10,147 nucleotides of DNA from Cytophagaceae bacterium UBA6715 (GTDB lineage: Bacteria; Bacteroidota; Bacteroidia; Cytophagales; Spirosomataceae): assembly GCA_002454335.1 (NCBI GenBank), contig DKIP01000020.1, positions 4,111 through 14,257 of the forward strand, given 5' to 3'. The translations under genes and the position numbers were made by a program. The notes beneath the pieces were generated by a model. The model did no database searches, had not been told where the DNA came from, and saw only the letters and a program-made list of their open reading frames with translations. Below, in pieces: positions 1 through 7,527 of this stretch; positions within the stretch are counted from its first letter, which is position 1; each line of letters starts with the position of its first letter.

Positions 1-35
1 AAGGATAGGAATACAATGAATTTGATTGGACGCAT
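1..35 (-). CDS. Possible 5' end of an exported or membrane protein (partial, runs off the window)
   Basis: A minus-strand ATG at 33-35 lies nine bases after the gldC stop codon and stays open to the window edge. It gives eleven residues, MRPIKFIVFLS. A basic residue followed by a hydrophobic stretch is what the start of a signal peptide or lipoprotein leader looks like. The tight spacing suggests co-transcription with gldC. In flavobacteria gldC neighbours the lipoprotein gene gldB, so a gliding-related or envelope protein is conceivable, but eleven residues cannot identify it. It could also be a chance open frame. Confidence 0.4.
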   Translation of the reverse strand, partial: MRPIKFIVFLS

Positions 36-44
36 GCGCTTGGA

Positions 45-395
45 TTATTGGCCTTTTGAGGCCGCTGTAATTTCTTTCTTTAAGTTTTGGGATAGTTTTT
101 TACACACTTGTTCCACTTCGAGTGCAAATTCGGAATCTCCTGTCGCTTGCAATGCGGCATCGCCTACTGTTCCCATAATTTCAATGAAGAATCGTTTCAT
201 ATCTAAAACCTCCATGTCTTTTGTCCATAAAGGTAGGGTTAACGTACCCTTGTGGTAGGGATCCCATGTTGCTACTAAAATTGCCTTCGTTTCCTCGATC
301 CCTTCGTTGGGATTATCCGTTGCTGACCAAGAAATTTGTTCAGGAATGCTATTGTCGTCTAATTGTATTTTGAAATTGATTTCAGAATGTTTCAT
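45..395 (-). CDS. gldC: Gliding motility-associated protein GldC
   Basis: This 116-residue protein, near the usual GldC length of about 110, has no signal peptide or membrane segment and is probably cytoplasmic. Recognition rests on family-typical blocks: the N-terminal SEINFKIQLDDNSIPEQISW, then ATDNPNEGIEETKA, then LWTKDMEVLDMKRFFIE at about residues 56-72, and a C-terminal helix with a TGDSEFALEVEQVCKKL pattern. GldC is known from Flavobacterium johnsoniae, where it lies beside gldB and contributes to gliding; its biochemical role is unsettled, and it is also found in Bacteroidota that do not glide. The ATG at 393-395 fits the family start. A candidate promoter lies 37-67 bases upstream. 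The gene is divergent from cinA, with 80 bases between the starts. The identification is from recalled family features, not a search. Confidence 0.9.
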   Translation of the reverse strand: MKHSEINFKIQLDDNSIPEQISWSATDNPNEGIEETKAILVATWDPYHKGTLTLPLWTKDMEVLDMKRFFIEIMGTVGDAALQATGDSEFALEVEQVCKKLSQNLKKEITAASKGQ

Positions 396-431
396 GGGGG
401 CTATTTGTTTTTCGATTCATCCGTGTGTTTC

Positions 432-462
432 CAAACGAATTAAATCGTATTTTCGTACAAAA
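432..462 (-). promoter_or_regulatory. Candidate Bacteroidota-type promoter for gldC
   Basis: Read on the minus strand, TTTTG (458-462) is followed by an 18-base spacer and then TTCGTTTG (432-439). This matches the Bacteroidota consensus TTG-N17-20-TAnnTTTG except for one base of the -7 element (TT in place of TA). The -7 element ends 36 bases before the gldC ATG, giving a short leader. I see no equally good match for cinA on the plus strand of the same spacer; TATTTTCG at 448-455 resembles a -7 element but has no matching upstream TTG. Confidence 0.45.
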
Positions 463-475
463 GTAAGAAAACTAA

Positions 476-1729
476 ATGGTTCGAGCAGAAATAATTACCA
501 TTGGCGATGAGATTCTCTACGGTCAAATCCTTGATACGAATACCCAATGGATTAGTTTAGAACTCGATAAAATAGGTATCAAAACCGTGAGGAAGTCTTC
601 CGTAGGTGACCAGCGCGACGAGATTGTTCAAATTCTACGAGAAGCGCAAAAGCGTGCTGATATTGTATTTATTACGGGTGGACTTGGACCTACGAAAGAT
701 GATTTAACCAAAAAAATCTTAGCTGATTTTTTCAATTGCTCCCTCGCCTATCATCCAGACGCATTGCAAGATGTGACGGATTTCTTCGCCAAAAGAGGAC
801 GTGAACTAAGTGATATAAATCGCGATCAAGCCCTTTTACCCACGAAATGCACCTTCATTCCGAATAAACAAGGAACCGCTCCTGCGATGTGGTTTAATGA
901 ACAAGAAACAATTTGGGTTTCTATGCCGGGAGTTCCTTTCGAAATGAAAGCCATCATGGAAACGGAGGTTTTACCGCGTATTACTACGCATTTTAAACTC
1001 CCCGTCATTGTTCATCAAATTAGAAAGGTAGTTGGAATCGGAGAATCCTATTTATCTGATTTAATTCAAGATTGGGAATTACAATTACCCTCCCATTTAA
1101 AATTAGCTTATTTGCCTTCTTTGGGAATAGTAAAACTTCGTCTAACTGGCTTTGGGCAAGATAAAGTTCAATTACAGGCTGAGATTGAGGCTGAGTTCGA
1201 GAAGGTGATGCCCCTAATCAAAACCTATATTTTTGGACAAGAAAAAGATGAGTTGGCGAGTGTTGTGGGTCAGTTGCTCGTAGACCAACAAGCAACATTG
1301 GCAGTTGCCGAGAGTTGTACAGGAGGCTATTTAGCCCATCAATTCACGCAATATCCAGGATGTTCCGCTTATTTTCAAGGGGGGATTATTAGTTATGCGA
1401 ATGACGTAAAAGTGAAGCAATTGGGTGTTTCTCAAGCTATTTTGGATTCCGATGGAGCCGTTAGTGATTCTTGTGTAATGGCCATGGCTGCAGGTGTTCG
1501 TAAGCATTTAGGTACGACCTTTGCGCTAGCCACTTCGGGGATTGCAGGGCCAGATGGAGGCACAGAAGAAAAACCTGTGGGTACGATATGGATTGCGTTG
1601 GCTCATCCGAAAGGTGTAATTGTCCGCAAATTAACGCAAGGAGGTACTCGTATGCAAAACATACATTTGAGTTCTTTAACAGCAATTAATTTGCTGCGTA
1701 GATATTTATTAAACGATTTGGCAGAATAA
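476..1729 (+). CDS. cinA: CinA family protein: nicotinamide-nucleotide amidase with N-terminal MoaB/Mog-like pyrophosphatase domain
   Basis: The 417-residue length is typical of full, two-domain CinA. Residues 1-170 are the molybdopterin-binding-like (COG1058) domain, with IGDEILYGQILDTN at 9-22, GGLGPTKDD at 68-76 and MPGVPFEM near 160. The C-terminal 160 residues are the PncC amidase domain, with AESCTGG at 278-284, a GGIISYANDVK block and SGIAGPDGGTEEKPVGTIW. In the family the amidase part deamidates nicotinamide mononucleotide to nicotinate mononucleotide for NAD salvage, and the N-terminal part has been linked to ADP-ribose or NAD-pyrophosphatase activity. Both domains look intact. In some firmicutes CinA is induced with competence and interacts with RecA; nothing here points to that. 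The E2 gene starts three bases after the stop, so the two are probably one transcript. The ATG start matches the conserved family N-terminus. Confidence 0.95.
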   Translation: MVRAEIITIGDEILYGQILDTNTQWISLELDKIGIKTVRKSSVGDQRDEIVQILREAQKRADIVFITGGLGPTKDDLTKKILADFFNCSLAYHPDALQDVTDFFAKRGRELSDINRDQALLPTKCTFIPNKQGTAPAMWFNEQETIWVSMPGVPFEMKAIMETEVLPRITTHFKLPVIVHQIRKVVGIGESYLSDLIQDWELQLPSHLKLAYLPSLGIVKLRLTGFGQDKVQLQAEIEAEFEKVMPLIKTYIFGQEKDELASVVGQLLVDQQATLAVAESCTGGYLAHQFTQYPGCSAYFQGGIISYANDVKVKQLGVSQAILDSDGAVSDSCVMAMAAGVRKHLGTTFALATSGIAGPDGGTEEKPVGTIWIALAHPKGVIVRKLTQGGTRMQNIHLSSLTAINLLRRYLLNDLAE

Positions 1730-1732
1730 AAT

Positions 1733-3004
1733 ATGGCAATCACAGAAATCATCATGCCCAAAATGGGGGAAAGTATCATGGAAGCTACTGTATTAAACTG
1801 GTTGAAACAACCAGGGGATTACGTAGAAGTCGATGAATTTATCCTTGAGGTTGCAACCGACAAAATTGACACCGAGGTACCCTCGCCCGTTGCTGGTTAT
1901 TTAAAGCAAATTTTGGTACCAGTTGGGCAAGTTGCTACGATTGGGAAGGCCATATGTGTCATCGATGCCAATGATGACGTTCCTGTTGAGAAAAAGTCAT
2001 TTGAAGCTTCCGATGTTTTTCATCCTGAACCTGATTTAGCAACATTAACAGAGCTAAGTTTAGGTCAAAATCTGGATGTAAGTACGGATAAGTCTAATCC
2101 ATGGGTTTCGCCGTTGATTAAGCAGATATGCCAACAAGAGAAAGTTTCACAACGGGAATTGTGTGAGATTCGTGGTTCTGGAATGGATGGTCGAGTGACT
2201 AAAAAAGATGTCTTAAACTACATCGCTGTTCGTAATTCGAAGCGTATGGTTGCTTCGGGAACCTTAAGTCAAGGGCCAGGATTGCGTTTACCTGGCGACG
2301 AGGTAATTGAAATGGATCGCATGCGTAAGATGATTTCTGAGCGGATGTCGGATTCAAAACGTATTTCTCCTCATGTAACCTCATTTTTAGAAGCTGATAT
2401 TACCGCTTTGGTTCAATGGCGTGAGCAAAATAAGGCGAAGTTTTTGGAGAAATATAAAGAGCCCATTACCTATACGCCACTCCTGTTTATGGCCACTGCG
2501 CAGGCGATTAAGGATTTTCCTGGGATTAATATTTCTGTGGAGGGAAATTACATCGTTCAGCATAAGCAAATTAACATTGGTATGGCAGTTGCTTTACCCA
2601 ATGGTAATTTAATCGTGCCTGTTATTCATAATGTAGACGAATTGTCATTAGTGGAATTGACGAAAAAGGTGAATGATTTATCGAATCGTGCACGGAAAAA
2701 TAAATTAACACCTGCCGATTTAGAGGGAGGAACTTATACAATCTCGAATATCGGCGGTTTTGGTAATTTGATGGGCACCCCCATTATCGTTCAGCCACAA
2801 GTTGCAATTATGGCATTTGGGGTCATTGAGAAGAAACCTGCAGTCATTACAGGACCTAATGGCGAAGATCAAATCGCTATACGTCAAAAGATGTTCATAT
2901 CACATTCATACGATCACCGTGTCGTAGATGGATCCTTGGGTGGCGGATTCGTCAAACGTGTTTCTGATTACTTAGAGCGTTTTCAAATTGAATTGGATCT
3001 CTAG
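1733..3004 (+). CDS. Dihydrolipoamide acyltransferase, E2 component of a 2-oxoacid dehydrogenase complex
   Basis: The 423-residue protein has the standard E2 order. An N-terminal lipoyl domain spans about residues 1-78, with the lipoylated lysine predicted at K44 in the ATDKIDTEVPSP context. A flexible linker follows, then a peripheral subunit-binding domain (about 122-163, WVSPLIKQI to GRVTKKDVL), and a catalytic acyltransferase core from about residue 195 to the end. The active-site motif SYDHRVVDG places the catalytic His at 395 and Asp at 399. E2 moves acyl groups from lipoyl-lysine to CoA. There is only one lipoyl domain. The sequence does not distinguish pyruvate, branched-chain or 2-oxoglutarate specificity with certainty; the overall look favours the branched-chain/bfmBB-like group common in Bacteroidota. 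No E1 or E3 gene is in the window, so partners must be encoded elsewhere. It follows cinA closely and ends at a strong terminator. Confidence 0.93.
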   Translation: MAITEIIMPKMGESIMEATVLNWLKQPGDYVEVDEFILEVATDKIDTEVPSPVAGYLKQILVPVGQVATIGKAICVIDANDDVPVEKKSFEASDVFHPEPDLATLTELSLGQNLDVSTDKSNPWVSPLIKQICQQEKVSQRELCEIRGSGMDGRVTKKDVLNYIAVRNSKRMVASGTLSQGPGLRLPGDEVIEMDRMRKMISERMSDSKRISPHVTSFLEADITALVQWREQNKAKFLEKYKEPITYTPLLFMATAQAIKDFPGINISVEGNYIVQHKQINIGMAVALPNGNLIVPVIHNVDELSLVELTKKVNDLSNRARKNKLTPADLEGGTYTISNIGGFGNLMGTPIIVQPQVAIMAFGVIEKKPAVITGPNGEDQIAIRQKMFISHSYDHRVVDGSLGGGFVKRVSDYLERFQIELDL

Positions 3005-3006
3005 AT

Positions 3007-3043
3007 AACAAAAAAGGCTATCATTTTGATAGCCTTTTTTGTT
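3007..3043. terminator. Bidirectional intrinsic terminator between convergent genes
   Basis: A perfect 17-bp stem pairs 3007-3023 with 3027-3043 around a TTT loop. The GC-richer core GGCTATCA/TGATAGCC is flanked by six A on the left and six T on the right, so each strand reads as a hairpin followed by a T run. It begins three bases after the E2 stop and finishes five bases before the desaturase stop, so it can end transcription from both sides. Confidence 0.93.
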
Positions 3044-3048
3044 GAATG

Positions 3049-3810
3049 CTAGAATTTAGCATTGGGATCTTTTACGTTAGGACGAATAATACGTAGCCAA
3101 GTCAATAATTTAATAAGTGGATACGTTGGGTCAAATTCAAACCATTTGGTAGCAAAATTCACTCGATTAGGTAATTTATGGTGATTGTTTTGGAATAGTT
3201 CCCCCATCATTACAACATCAAATACCAATGAATTTCTTGAGTGATCATGATTGTCATAATTTTGATATCCGTATTTATGTCCTGACCAATTAACGATGGC
3301 ACCGTGTACAGGTCCCATTAGGAAATGAACTGGTAACAAAAAGAAAAATGCCCAATGCATGTCAAAGTAAACGAAAGCTACAATGTATAAAGATGCATAG
3401 GCTATACCCCAACCAATACGTGAAATCCAAGAATCGCCAATGCGTTCAATGGTTTTAGATACTGGGTAATCATGCTCAAAGCGCTCTTCTATTTTTTGCT
3501 TACGATTTAATACCGCATTATAAATGTCTTTTGTTTTCCACATCATGGTGAAAACATTACTTGAAAACATTGGTGAATGCGGATCTTTGGGGGTATCCGA
3601 AAATGCATGGTGCATGCGGTGTAAAATCGCATAGGCACGTGGACTTAAGAACGATGAACCTTGAGATAAATAGGTTAAGAAATAAAAGAATTTCTCCCAA
3701 AACTTACTCATCAAAAACATTTTGTGAGCTGAATATCGATGTAAAAAGAAGGTCTGACTAAATAATGATACGTACCAGTGAATAACAAATGCGGGAAGTA
3801 CTAATTGCAT
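3049..3810 (-). CDS. Acyl-CoA-type fatty acid desaturase (integral membrane di-iron, stearoyl-CoA desaturase family)
   Basis: This 253-residue membrane protein has the histidine clusters of the COG1398 desaturases: HRYSAH at 24-29, HRMHH at 64-68 followed by AFSDTPKDPHSP, and QNNHH at 207-211 in GELFQNNHHKLP. Hydrophobic segments lie at about residues 3-23, 41-56, 135-151 and 153-171. The family inserts a double bond, usually delta-9, into saturated acyl chains using a di-iron centre and an electron donor, tuning membrane fluidity. The third box has Gln where the classical HxxHH motif has the first His. I recall this as a recurrent subfamily form rather than a defect, and the other His residues are present. 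The ATG is the first possible start, because an in-frame TAA lies four codons upstream. A 98-base gap from rsmE suggests its own promoter. Exact position specificity is unknown. Confidence 0.88.
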   Translation of the reverse strand: MQLVLPAFVIHWYVSLFSQTFFLHRYSAHKMFLMSKFWEKFFYFLTYLSQGSSFLSPRAYAILHRMHHAFSDTPKDPHSPMFSSNVFTMMWKTKDIYNAVLNRKQKIEERFEHDYPVSKTIERIGDSWISRIGWGIAYASLYIVAFVYFDMHWAFFFLLPVHFLMGPVHGAIVNWSGHKYGYQNYDNHDHSRNSLVFDVVMMGELFQNNHHKLPNRVNFATKWFEFDPTYPLIKLLTWLRIIRPNVKDPNAKF

Positions 3811-3835
3811 AAATTTTATTTAAAGTTTCAAGCTA

Positions 3836-3843
3836 CAAATTTA
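3836..3843 (-). promoter_or_regulatory. Candidate -7 promoter element for the desaturase gene
   Basis: The minus strand reads TAAATTTG, an exact match to the Bacteroidota -7 consensus TAnnTTTG, 25 bases upstream of the desaturase ATG. The nearest upstream TTG is 23 bases away, longer than the usual 17-20, so the -33 half is weak. The position in a 98-base gap inside an otherwise tightly packed minus-strand run supports a separate promoter. Confidence 0.35.
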
Positions 3844-3908
3844 CGCATGAAAATCTCCACTTTGTGCAATTCAACCGAATACTTTTCTGATTTTAATCAG
3901 TTTCTAAA

Positions 3909-4622
3909 TTACTCGTGTGCGAGGTGAATGGCATGTGTCGTTGCTATACAAGCTGTCTCTGTTCGGAGGATAGCTTTGCCAAGACTAAATGGAGTGAAAT
4001 TATTTTTCAACATGATGGTAGTTTCCTCGCTTGAAAAATCCCCTTCTGGGCCAATGAACAGATAGTAAGACTTATTTAAATCAATTTGTTTTCCTAAAGT
4101 TGGTACGGGAGGATCGCTAATGTGTGCAAATAATGCTTGATCATCGGCGACTAATTTAATCGTATCAATGACTTGCTTCAATGGTGCTAAAGCTTGAATT
4201 TTGGGTAAAAATATATTTTTCGATTGCTTTAGAGCTGCAATGGCTATTTTCTCTAAGCGATGTAATTTCATTTCTTTTCGCTCAGAGTTTTTGGAAACAA
4301 AAAAGCCGATTGTATGAATACCAAATTCACAACATTTCTCAACCATCCATTCCATGCGTTCCATTTGCTTGGTAGGAGCCACATACAAATGAATCTGAAA
4401 TGCAGGTTTTTCTTGTTTTTCGATTAATTGGAGTTTTATAAAACTTGTCTTTTTAGCATCGATGGAATCAATAACTGCATCATAGAGCCCTCCTACTCCA
4501 TCTAATATGCGAATCGCATCTCCATTACGTAATCGCAAAACCCGACAAGCATGGAAGGATTCTTCTTCATTTAAGTAACCTATGCTAGTCGGGTTAGGCG
4601 CATAAAATACATATTTGCTCAT
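3909..4622 (-). CDS. rsmE: 16S rRNA (uracil(1498)-N(3))-methyltransferase RsmE
   Basis: The 237 residues match the usual RsmE length of about 230-245. The N-terminal PUA-like RNA-binding domain contains SFHACRVLRLRNGD at about 22-35. The C-terminal SPOUT domain has the knot motifs IGPEGDFS at 190-197 and LGKAILRTETA at 214-224, which bind S-adenosylmethionine, and ALKQSKN before them corresponds to the conserved Gln-Ser segment. The enzyme methylates N3 of U1498 in the 30S decoding region after subunit assembly. The gene begins three bases after the stop of the acidic protein gene and lies third in the run from the type III glutamine synthetase, so it is probably translated from the same message. 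All family motifs look intact. Confidence 0.95.
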   Translation of the reverse strand: MSKYVFYAPNPTSIGYLNEEESFHACRVLRLRNGDAIRILDGVGGLYDAVIDSIDAKKTSFIKLQLIEKQEKPAFQIHLYVAPTKQMERMEWMVEKCCEFGIHTIGFFVSKNSERKEMKLHRLEKIAIAALKQSKNIFLPKIQALAPLKQVIDTIKLVADDQALFAHISDPPVPTLGKQIDLNKSYYLFIGPEGDFSSEETTIMLKNNFTPFSLGKAILRTETACIATTHAIHLAHE

Positions 4623-4625
4623 GTA

Positions 4626-5186
4626 TTACTCGGGATCTTCAGAACGAAATGAAAAAAGAGACGGATCTAACGAGAGTGTTCCGCCATTAAAATCAGAAAT
4701 GAATTTTTCGATAACATCATCTTCCAATGATGGCACATATAGGGCTGCCTCAAGACCGATTCCAAATTCGAAATCTTCATCGATTTCGATGTATTCATTG
4801 ACTTTGATTTCATCATTTTCCTCTAGCTCATCAATGATTTCAAGAATCATTACTTCAACCTCTTCATCCAAGGATTCATTTTCTACATATGTCTCGTCTC
4901 TATTTTCGATAGGGACATACAATGGGAAATGATGGATCGCTTCTTGTTCAGCTGCTTCATACACTGCACTAGCATAATGTAATTGCAAAGTGCAAAGGAT
5001 TGCATCGTAAATCACTTCTTGTTTATTGAATTGGCCCACAAACTGTATGTGGACCATTTCTTTCTCATTTCCTGTTGGCAAATCGTCATCCTCAATAACG
5101 ATAAATGGCTTATTAGCCTGTTTGCACTGGTCTTTTAATTGTTGGATTTCCTCCTTCGAAAAGCCAGGGTTTGCGTTCGTTGTCAT
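4626..5186 (-). CDS. Very acidic protein of unknown function
   Basis: I do not recognise this 186-residue protein. By count about 46 residues are Asp or Glu and only about 10 are Lys or Arg, so the isoelectric point is very low. The strongest acidic run is at roughly residues 104-142 (ESLDEEVEV through EIDEDFEFG). There is no signal peptide or membrane segment, so it is probably cytoplasmic. The N-terminal part has a short helix-like KEEIQQLKDQCKQA, then a beta-like HIQFVGQFNKQEVIYDAIL stretch that may be a folded core. It lies 6 bases after the glutamine synthetase stop and 3 bases before the rsmE start, which argues it is a real co-transcribed gene rather than a chance frame. Such acidity can mean binding to basic partners such as ribosomal proteins, but that is only inference from charge and context. 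Confidence 0.8.
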   Translation of the reverse strand: MTTNANPGFSKEEIQQLKDQCKQANKPFIVIEDDDLPTGNEKEMVHIQFVGQFNKQEVIYDAILCTLQLHYASAVYEAAEQEAIHHFPLYVPIENRDETYVENESLDEEVEVMILEIIDELEENDEIKVNEYIEIDEDFEFGIGLEAALYVPSLEDDVIEKFISDFNGGTLSLDPSLFSFRSEDPE

Positions 5187-5192
5187 GTAGGA

Positions 5193-7424
5193 TTATTTGA
5201 TTAATAGTAATTCGCGGTATTTTGGTAATGGCCATTCATCGTCGTCCACGATTAATTCAAGTTTATCGACAGCGTAGCGAATTTCCTCGAAATATCCTTT
5301 GACCTTTGTTCCATAAAGTGTTGCTCTAGCTTCCAATTCCTCTATGTTATTTGCCTCTTTACGAGCTTCTGTCATTTCATTTTGTAAACGAACGATGGTC
5401 GAAGTGTATTCAGAGATTTTCTTAATCATTTCAATGGTAGGTGCAAAATACTGAGGATCGATACCGATTTCTTTTTGACCTTTCACGTTTTCTACCAATT
5501 GTGTTTGGTATTTCAATGATGTAGATACAATGTGATTAATTGCCATATCTCCAATGACACGGGATTCGATTTGAATTTTCTTCACATAGTTTTCTAATTC
5601 GATTTCATGACGTGCGTGCATTTCCTCTTTTGAATAGATACCATGCTTTGTAAATAATTCGATTGATTCTGGTCGAGCGTAAACAGCTAAAGCTTCTGGC
5701 GTTGTTTTTAAGTTTGACAATCCTCGTTTTTCAGCCTCAACAACCCATTCATCTGAATATCCATTTCCTTCAAAACGAATTTTTTTCGATTCTTTAACGT
5801 ATTGTTTAAGTACCTCCATAATCGCTAGCTCCTTCTTCACTCCTTTTTCTAGGATTACTTCAACTTCCTTGCGGAATTTAATTAATTGATCAGCTACGAT
5901 TGTATTTAACACCGTCATTGGTGCAGCAGAGTTCGCCGAAGAGCCAACAGCACGGAATTCAAATTTGTTTCCTGTAAAAGCAAATGGTGATGTTCTATTT
6001 CGGTCAGTATTATCAAGAATCAATGAAGGGATTTTATTGATACCAAGTTTAAGGTATACATTATCGCCTTTTTCTAACGTAATATCATCGATATCACTCA
6101 TATTCTCTAAATCATCCAAAACTTGGCTCATTGTCGAGCCCAAGAATGCAGAAACAATCGCCGGAGGGGCCTCATTTGCTCCCAAACGGTGTTCGTTGCC
6201 TGCGGATGCAATCGATGCACGCAATAAATCAGCACGATCATGCACTGCTTTCAGCGTATTTACAAAGAATGTTAGGAAACGTAAGTTTTCTTTGGGTTTC
6301 GAAGAAGGTCCTAATAAATTAACTCCAGTGTCTGTTGCTAAAGCCCAGTTATTGTGCTTCCCAGATCCATTGATGCCAGCAAATGGCTTCTCATGAAATA
6401 GTACCTTTAATTTATGCTTTGATGCAACTTTATTCATTAAATCCATTAAAAGTGCATTGTGATCGCAAGCTAAGTTGGCCTCTTCAAATGTTGGCGCCAC
6501 CTCAAATTGCGCCGGAGCAACCTCATTGTGTCGCGTACGAACCGGCATACCCAATTTCAAGGCTTCAATTTCGAAATCTACCATGAATGCATTCGCACGA
6601 TTTGGAATTGATCCAAAATAGTGATCCTCCAATTGTTGGCCTTTAGCCGGAGCATGACCAAACACAGTTCTTCCCGACATCACCAAATCCGGACGCGCGT
6701 TGAATAATGCCTCGTCTACCAAGAAATATTCTTGCTCAGCTCCCAGTGTAGGGATAACCTTACTTACATCGCGATTGAAGAATTCTTTGACTACTGCTGT
6801 GGCTGCTTTGTCAATTAATTCAATGGATTTCAATAAGGGTGTTTTATAGTCAAGTGCCTCTCCTGTGTAAGATACAAAAACGGATGGAATACAAAGTGTT
6901 GCCGTACCTGCAGCATTCTCCATGATAAACGCAGGTGAAGATGGATCCCAACCTGTATACCCACGTGCCTCAAATGTAGAACGAATTCCTCCATTCGGGA
7001 ATGAAGAGGCATCTGGTTCTTGTTGAACTAATGCGGATCCTTTAAATTTCTCAACTGCTTTACCATTGCTTAAATCAATATCGAAAAACGAATCATGTTT
7101 TTCAGCAGTGGTACCCGTTAAAGGTTGGAACCAGTGTGTATAGTGCGTAGCTCCCTTCGAGATAGCCCAAGATTTCATGGCAGCTGCAACCTCATCTGCC
7201 GCATCACGATCAATTTTAGATCCTGTTTGGATAGCAGTATTTATCTTTAAATAGGCTTCTGGTGATAATAGTGAACGCATAACCTCATCGCTGAATGTCA
7301 TACTGCCATAGTAATCACTAACTTTCTCCGTAGGTAATTTTACAGGTGTTCCTGCACGCATTTGAGCTAATTCAAGTGCTTTAAATCGAGTTATAGCCAT
7401 TTTTTTATTTGTTGTATTAAACAT
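5193..7424 (-). CDS. glnN: Glutamine synthetase type III
   Basis: At 743 residues this is the large GSIII class (about 700-730), known from Bacteroides fragilis and some cyanobacteria. It makes glutamine from glutamate, ammonia and ATP; family members form double-ring dodecamers in the cytoplasm. Characteristic blocks are LGAEQEYFLVDE near 227-238 (metal-binding glutamates), RTRHNEVAPAQFEVAP near 296-311, FAGINGSGKHNNWAL near 347-361 and FTGNKFEFRAVGSSAN near 479-494. A long C-terminal helical part (about 620-743) is typical of the class. The first ATG is at 7422-7424, but Met9 at 7398-7400 begins MAITRFKALELA, closer to the usual family start, so the true protein may be 735 residues. It heads a minus-strand run with the acidic protein and rsmE, and diverges from a type II synthetase. 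The sequence is complete, with no frameshift. Confidence 0.96.
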   Translation of the reverse strand: MFNTTNKKMAITRFKALELAQMRAGTPVKLPTEKVSDYYGSMTFSDEVMRSLLSPEAYLKINTAIQTGSKIDRDAADEVAAAMKSWAISKGATHYTHWFQPLTGTTAEKHDSFFDIDLSNGKAVEKFKGSALVQQEPDASSFPNGGIRSTFEARGYTGWDPSSPAFIMENAAGTATLCIPSVFVSYTGEALDYKTPLLKSIELIDKAATAVVKEFFNRDVSKVIPTLGAEQEYFLVDEALFNARPDLVMSGRTVFGHAPAKGQQLEDHYFGSIPNRANAFMVDFEIEALKLGMPVRTRHNEVAPAQFEVAPTFEEANLACDHNALLMDLMNKVASKHKLKVLFHEKPFAGINGSGKHNNWALATDTGVNLLGPSSKPKENLRFLTFFVNTLKAVHDRADLLRASIASAGNEHRLGANEAPPAIVSAFLGSTMSQVLDDLENMSDIDDITLEKGDNVYLKLGINKIPSLILDNTDRNRTSPFAFTGNKFEFRAVGSSANSAAPMTVLNTIVADQLIKFRKEVEVILEKGVKKELAIMEVLKQYVKESKKIRFEGNGYSDEWVVEAEKRGLSNLKTTPEALAVYARPESIELFTKHGIYSKEEMHARHEIELENYVKKIQIESRVIGDMAINHIVSTSLKYQTQLVENVKGQKEIGIDPQYFAPTIEMIKKISEYTSTIVRLQNEMTEARKEANNIEELEARATLYGTKVKGYFEEIRYAVDKLELIVDDDEWPLPKYRELLLIK

Positions 7425-7480
7425 TAAAGCTAACCAAAATGTCTGAATTTACATAGTCGATTTATGCTGTTTTTAAAATT

Positions 7481-7527
7481 GTATTTGCTTAGGTATTAAT
7501 TTGATTTTTTGCGGATTTTGCAAATAC
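7481..7527. repeat. 8-bp inverted repeat in the divergent glutamine synthetase spacer
   Basis: GTATTTGC at 7481-7488 and its exact reverse complement GCAAATAC at 7520-7527 are separated by 31 bases. A related GTATTTCTGC follows at 7534-7543. The arms lie upstream of both genes, 36-82 bases before the type II promoter's TTG and 57-103 bases upstream of the type III ATG. The spacing, 39 bases start to start, could place two half sites for a regulator on similar faces of the helix. In such AT-rich DNA an 8-bp match can also be chance. Confidence 0.3.

Noticed and set aside
448..455. TATTTTCG as a -7 element for cinA
   Set aside because: It has one mismatch and no TTG at the expected distance upstream, so the support is too weak to list as a promoter.
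3887..3900. Small hairpin CTGATTTTAATCAG just after the rsmE stop as an rsmE terminator
   Set aside because: The stem is only 5-6 bp, AT-rich and not followed by a T run on the minus strand, so it is not a credible intrinsic terminator.
4615..4932. 105-codon plus-strand open frame rich in Ser opposite the acidic protein
   Set aside because: The Ser-rich, low-complexity composition is what the complement of Glu/Asp codons gives; it is a shadow of the minus-strand gene.
5965..6396. 143-codon plus-strand open frame opposite the type III glutamine synthetase
   Set aside because: It lies wholly inside a well-identified conserved gene on the other strand, shows no recognisable family features and has no promoter or terminator of its own.
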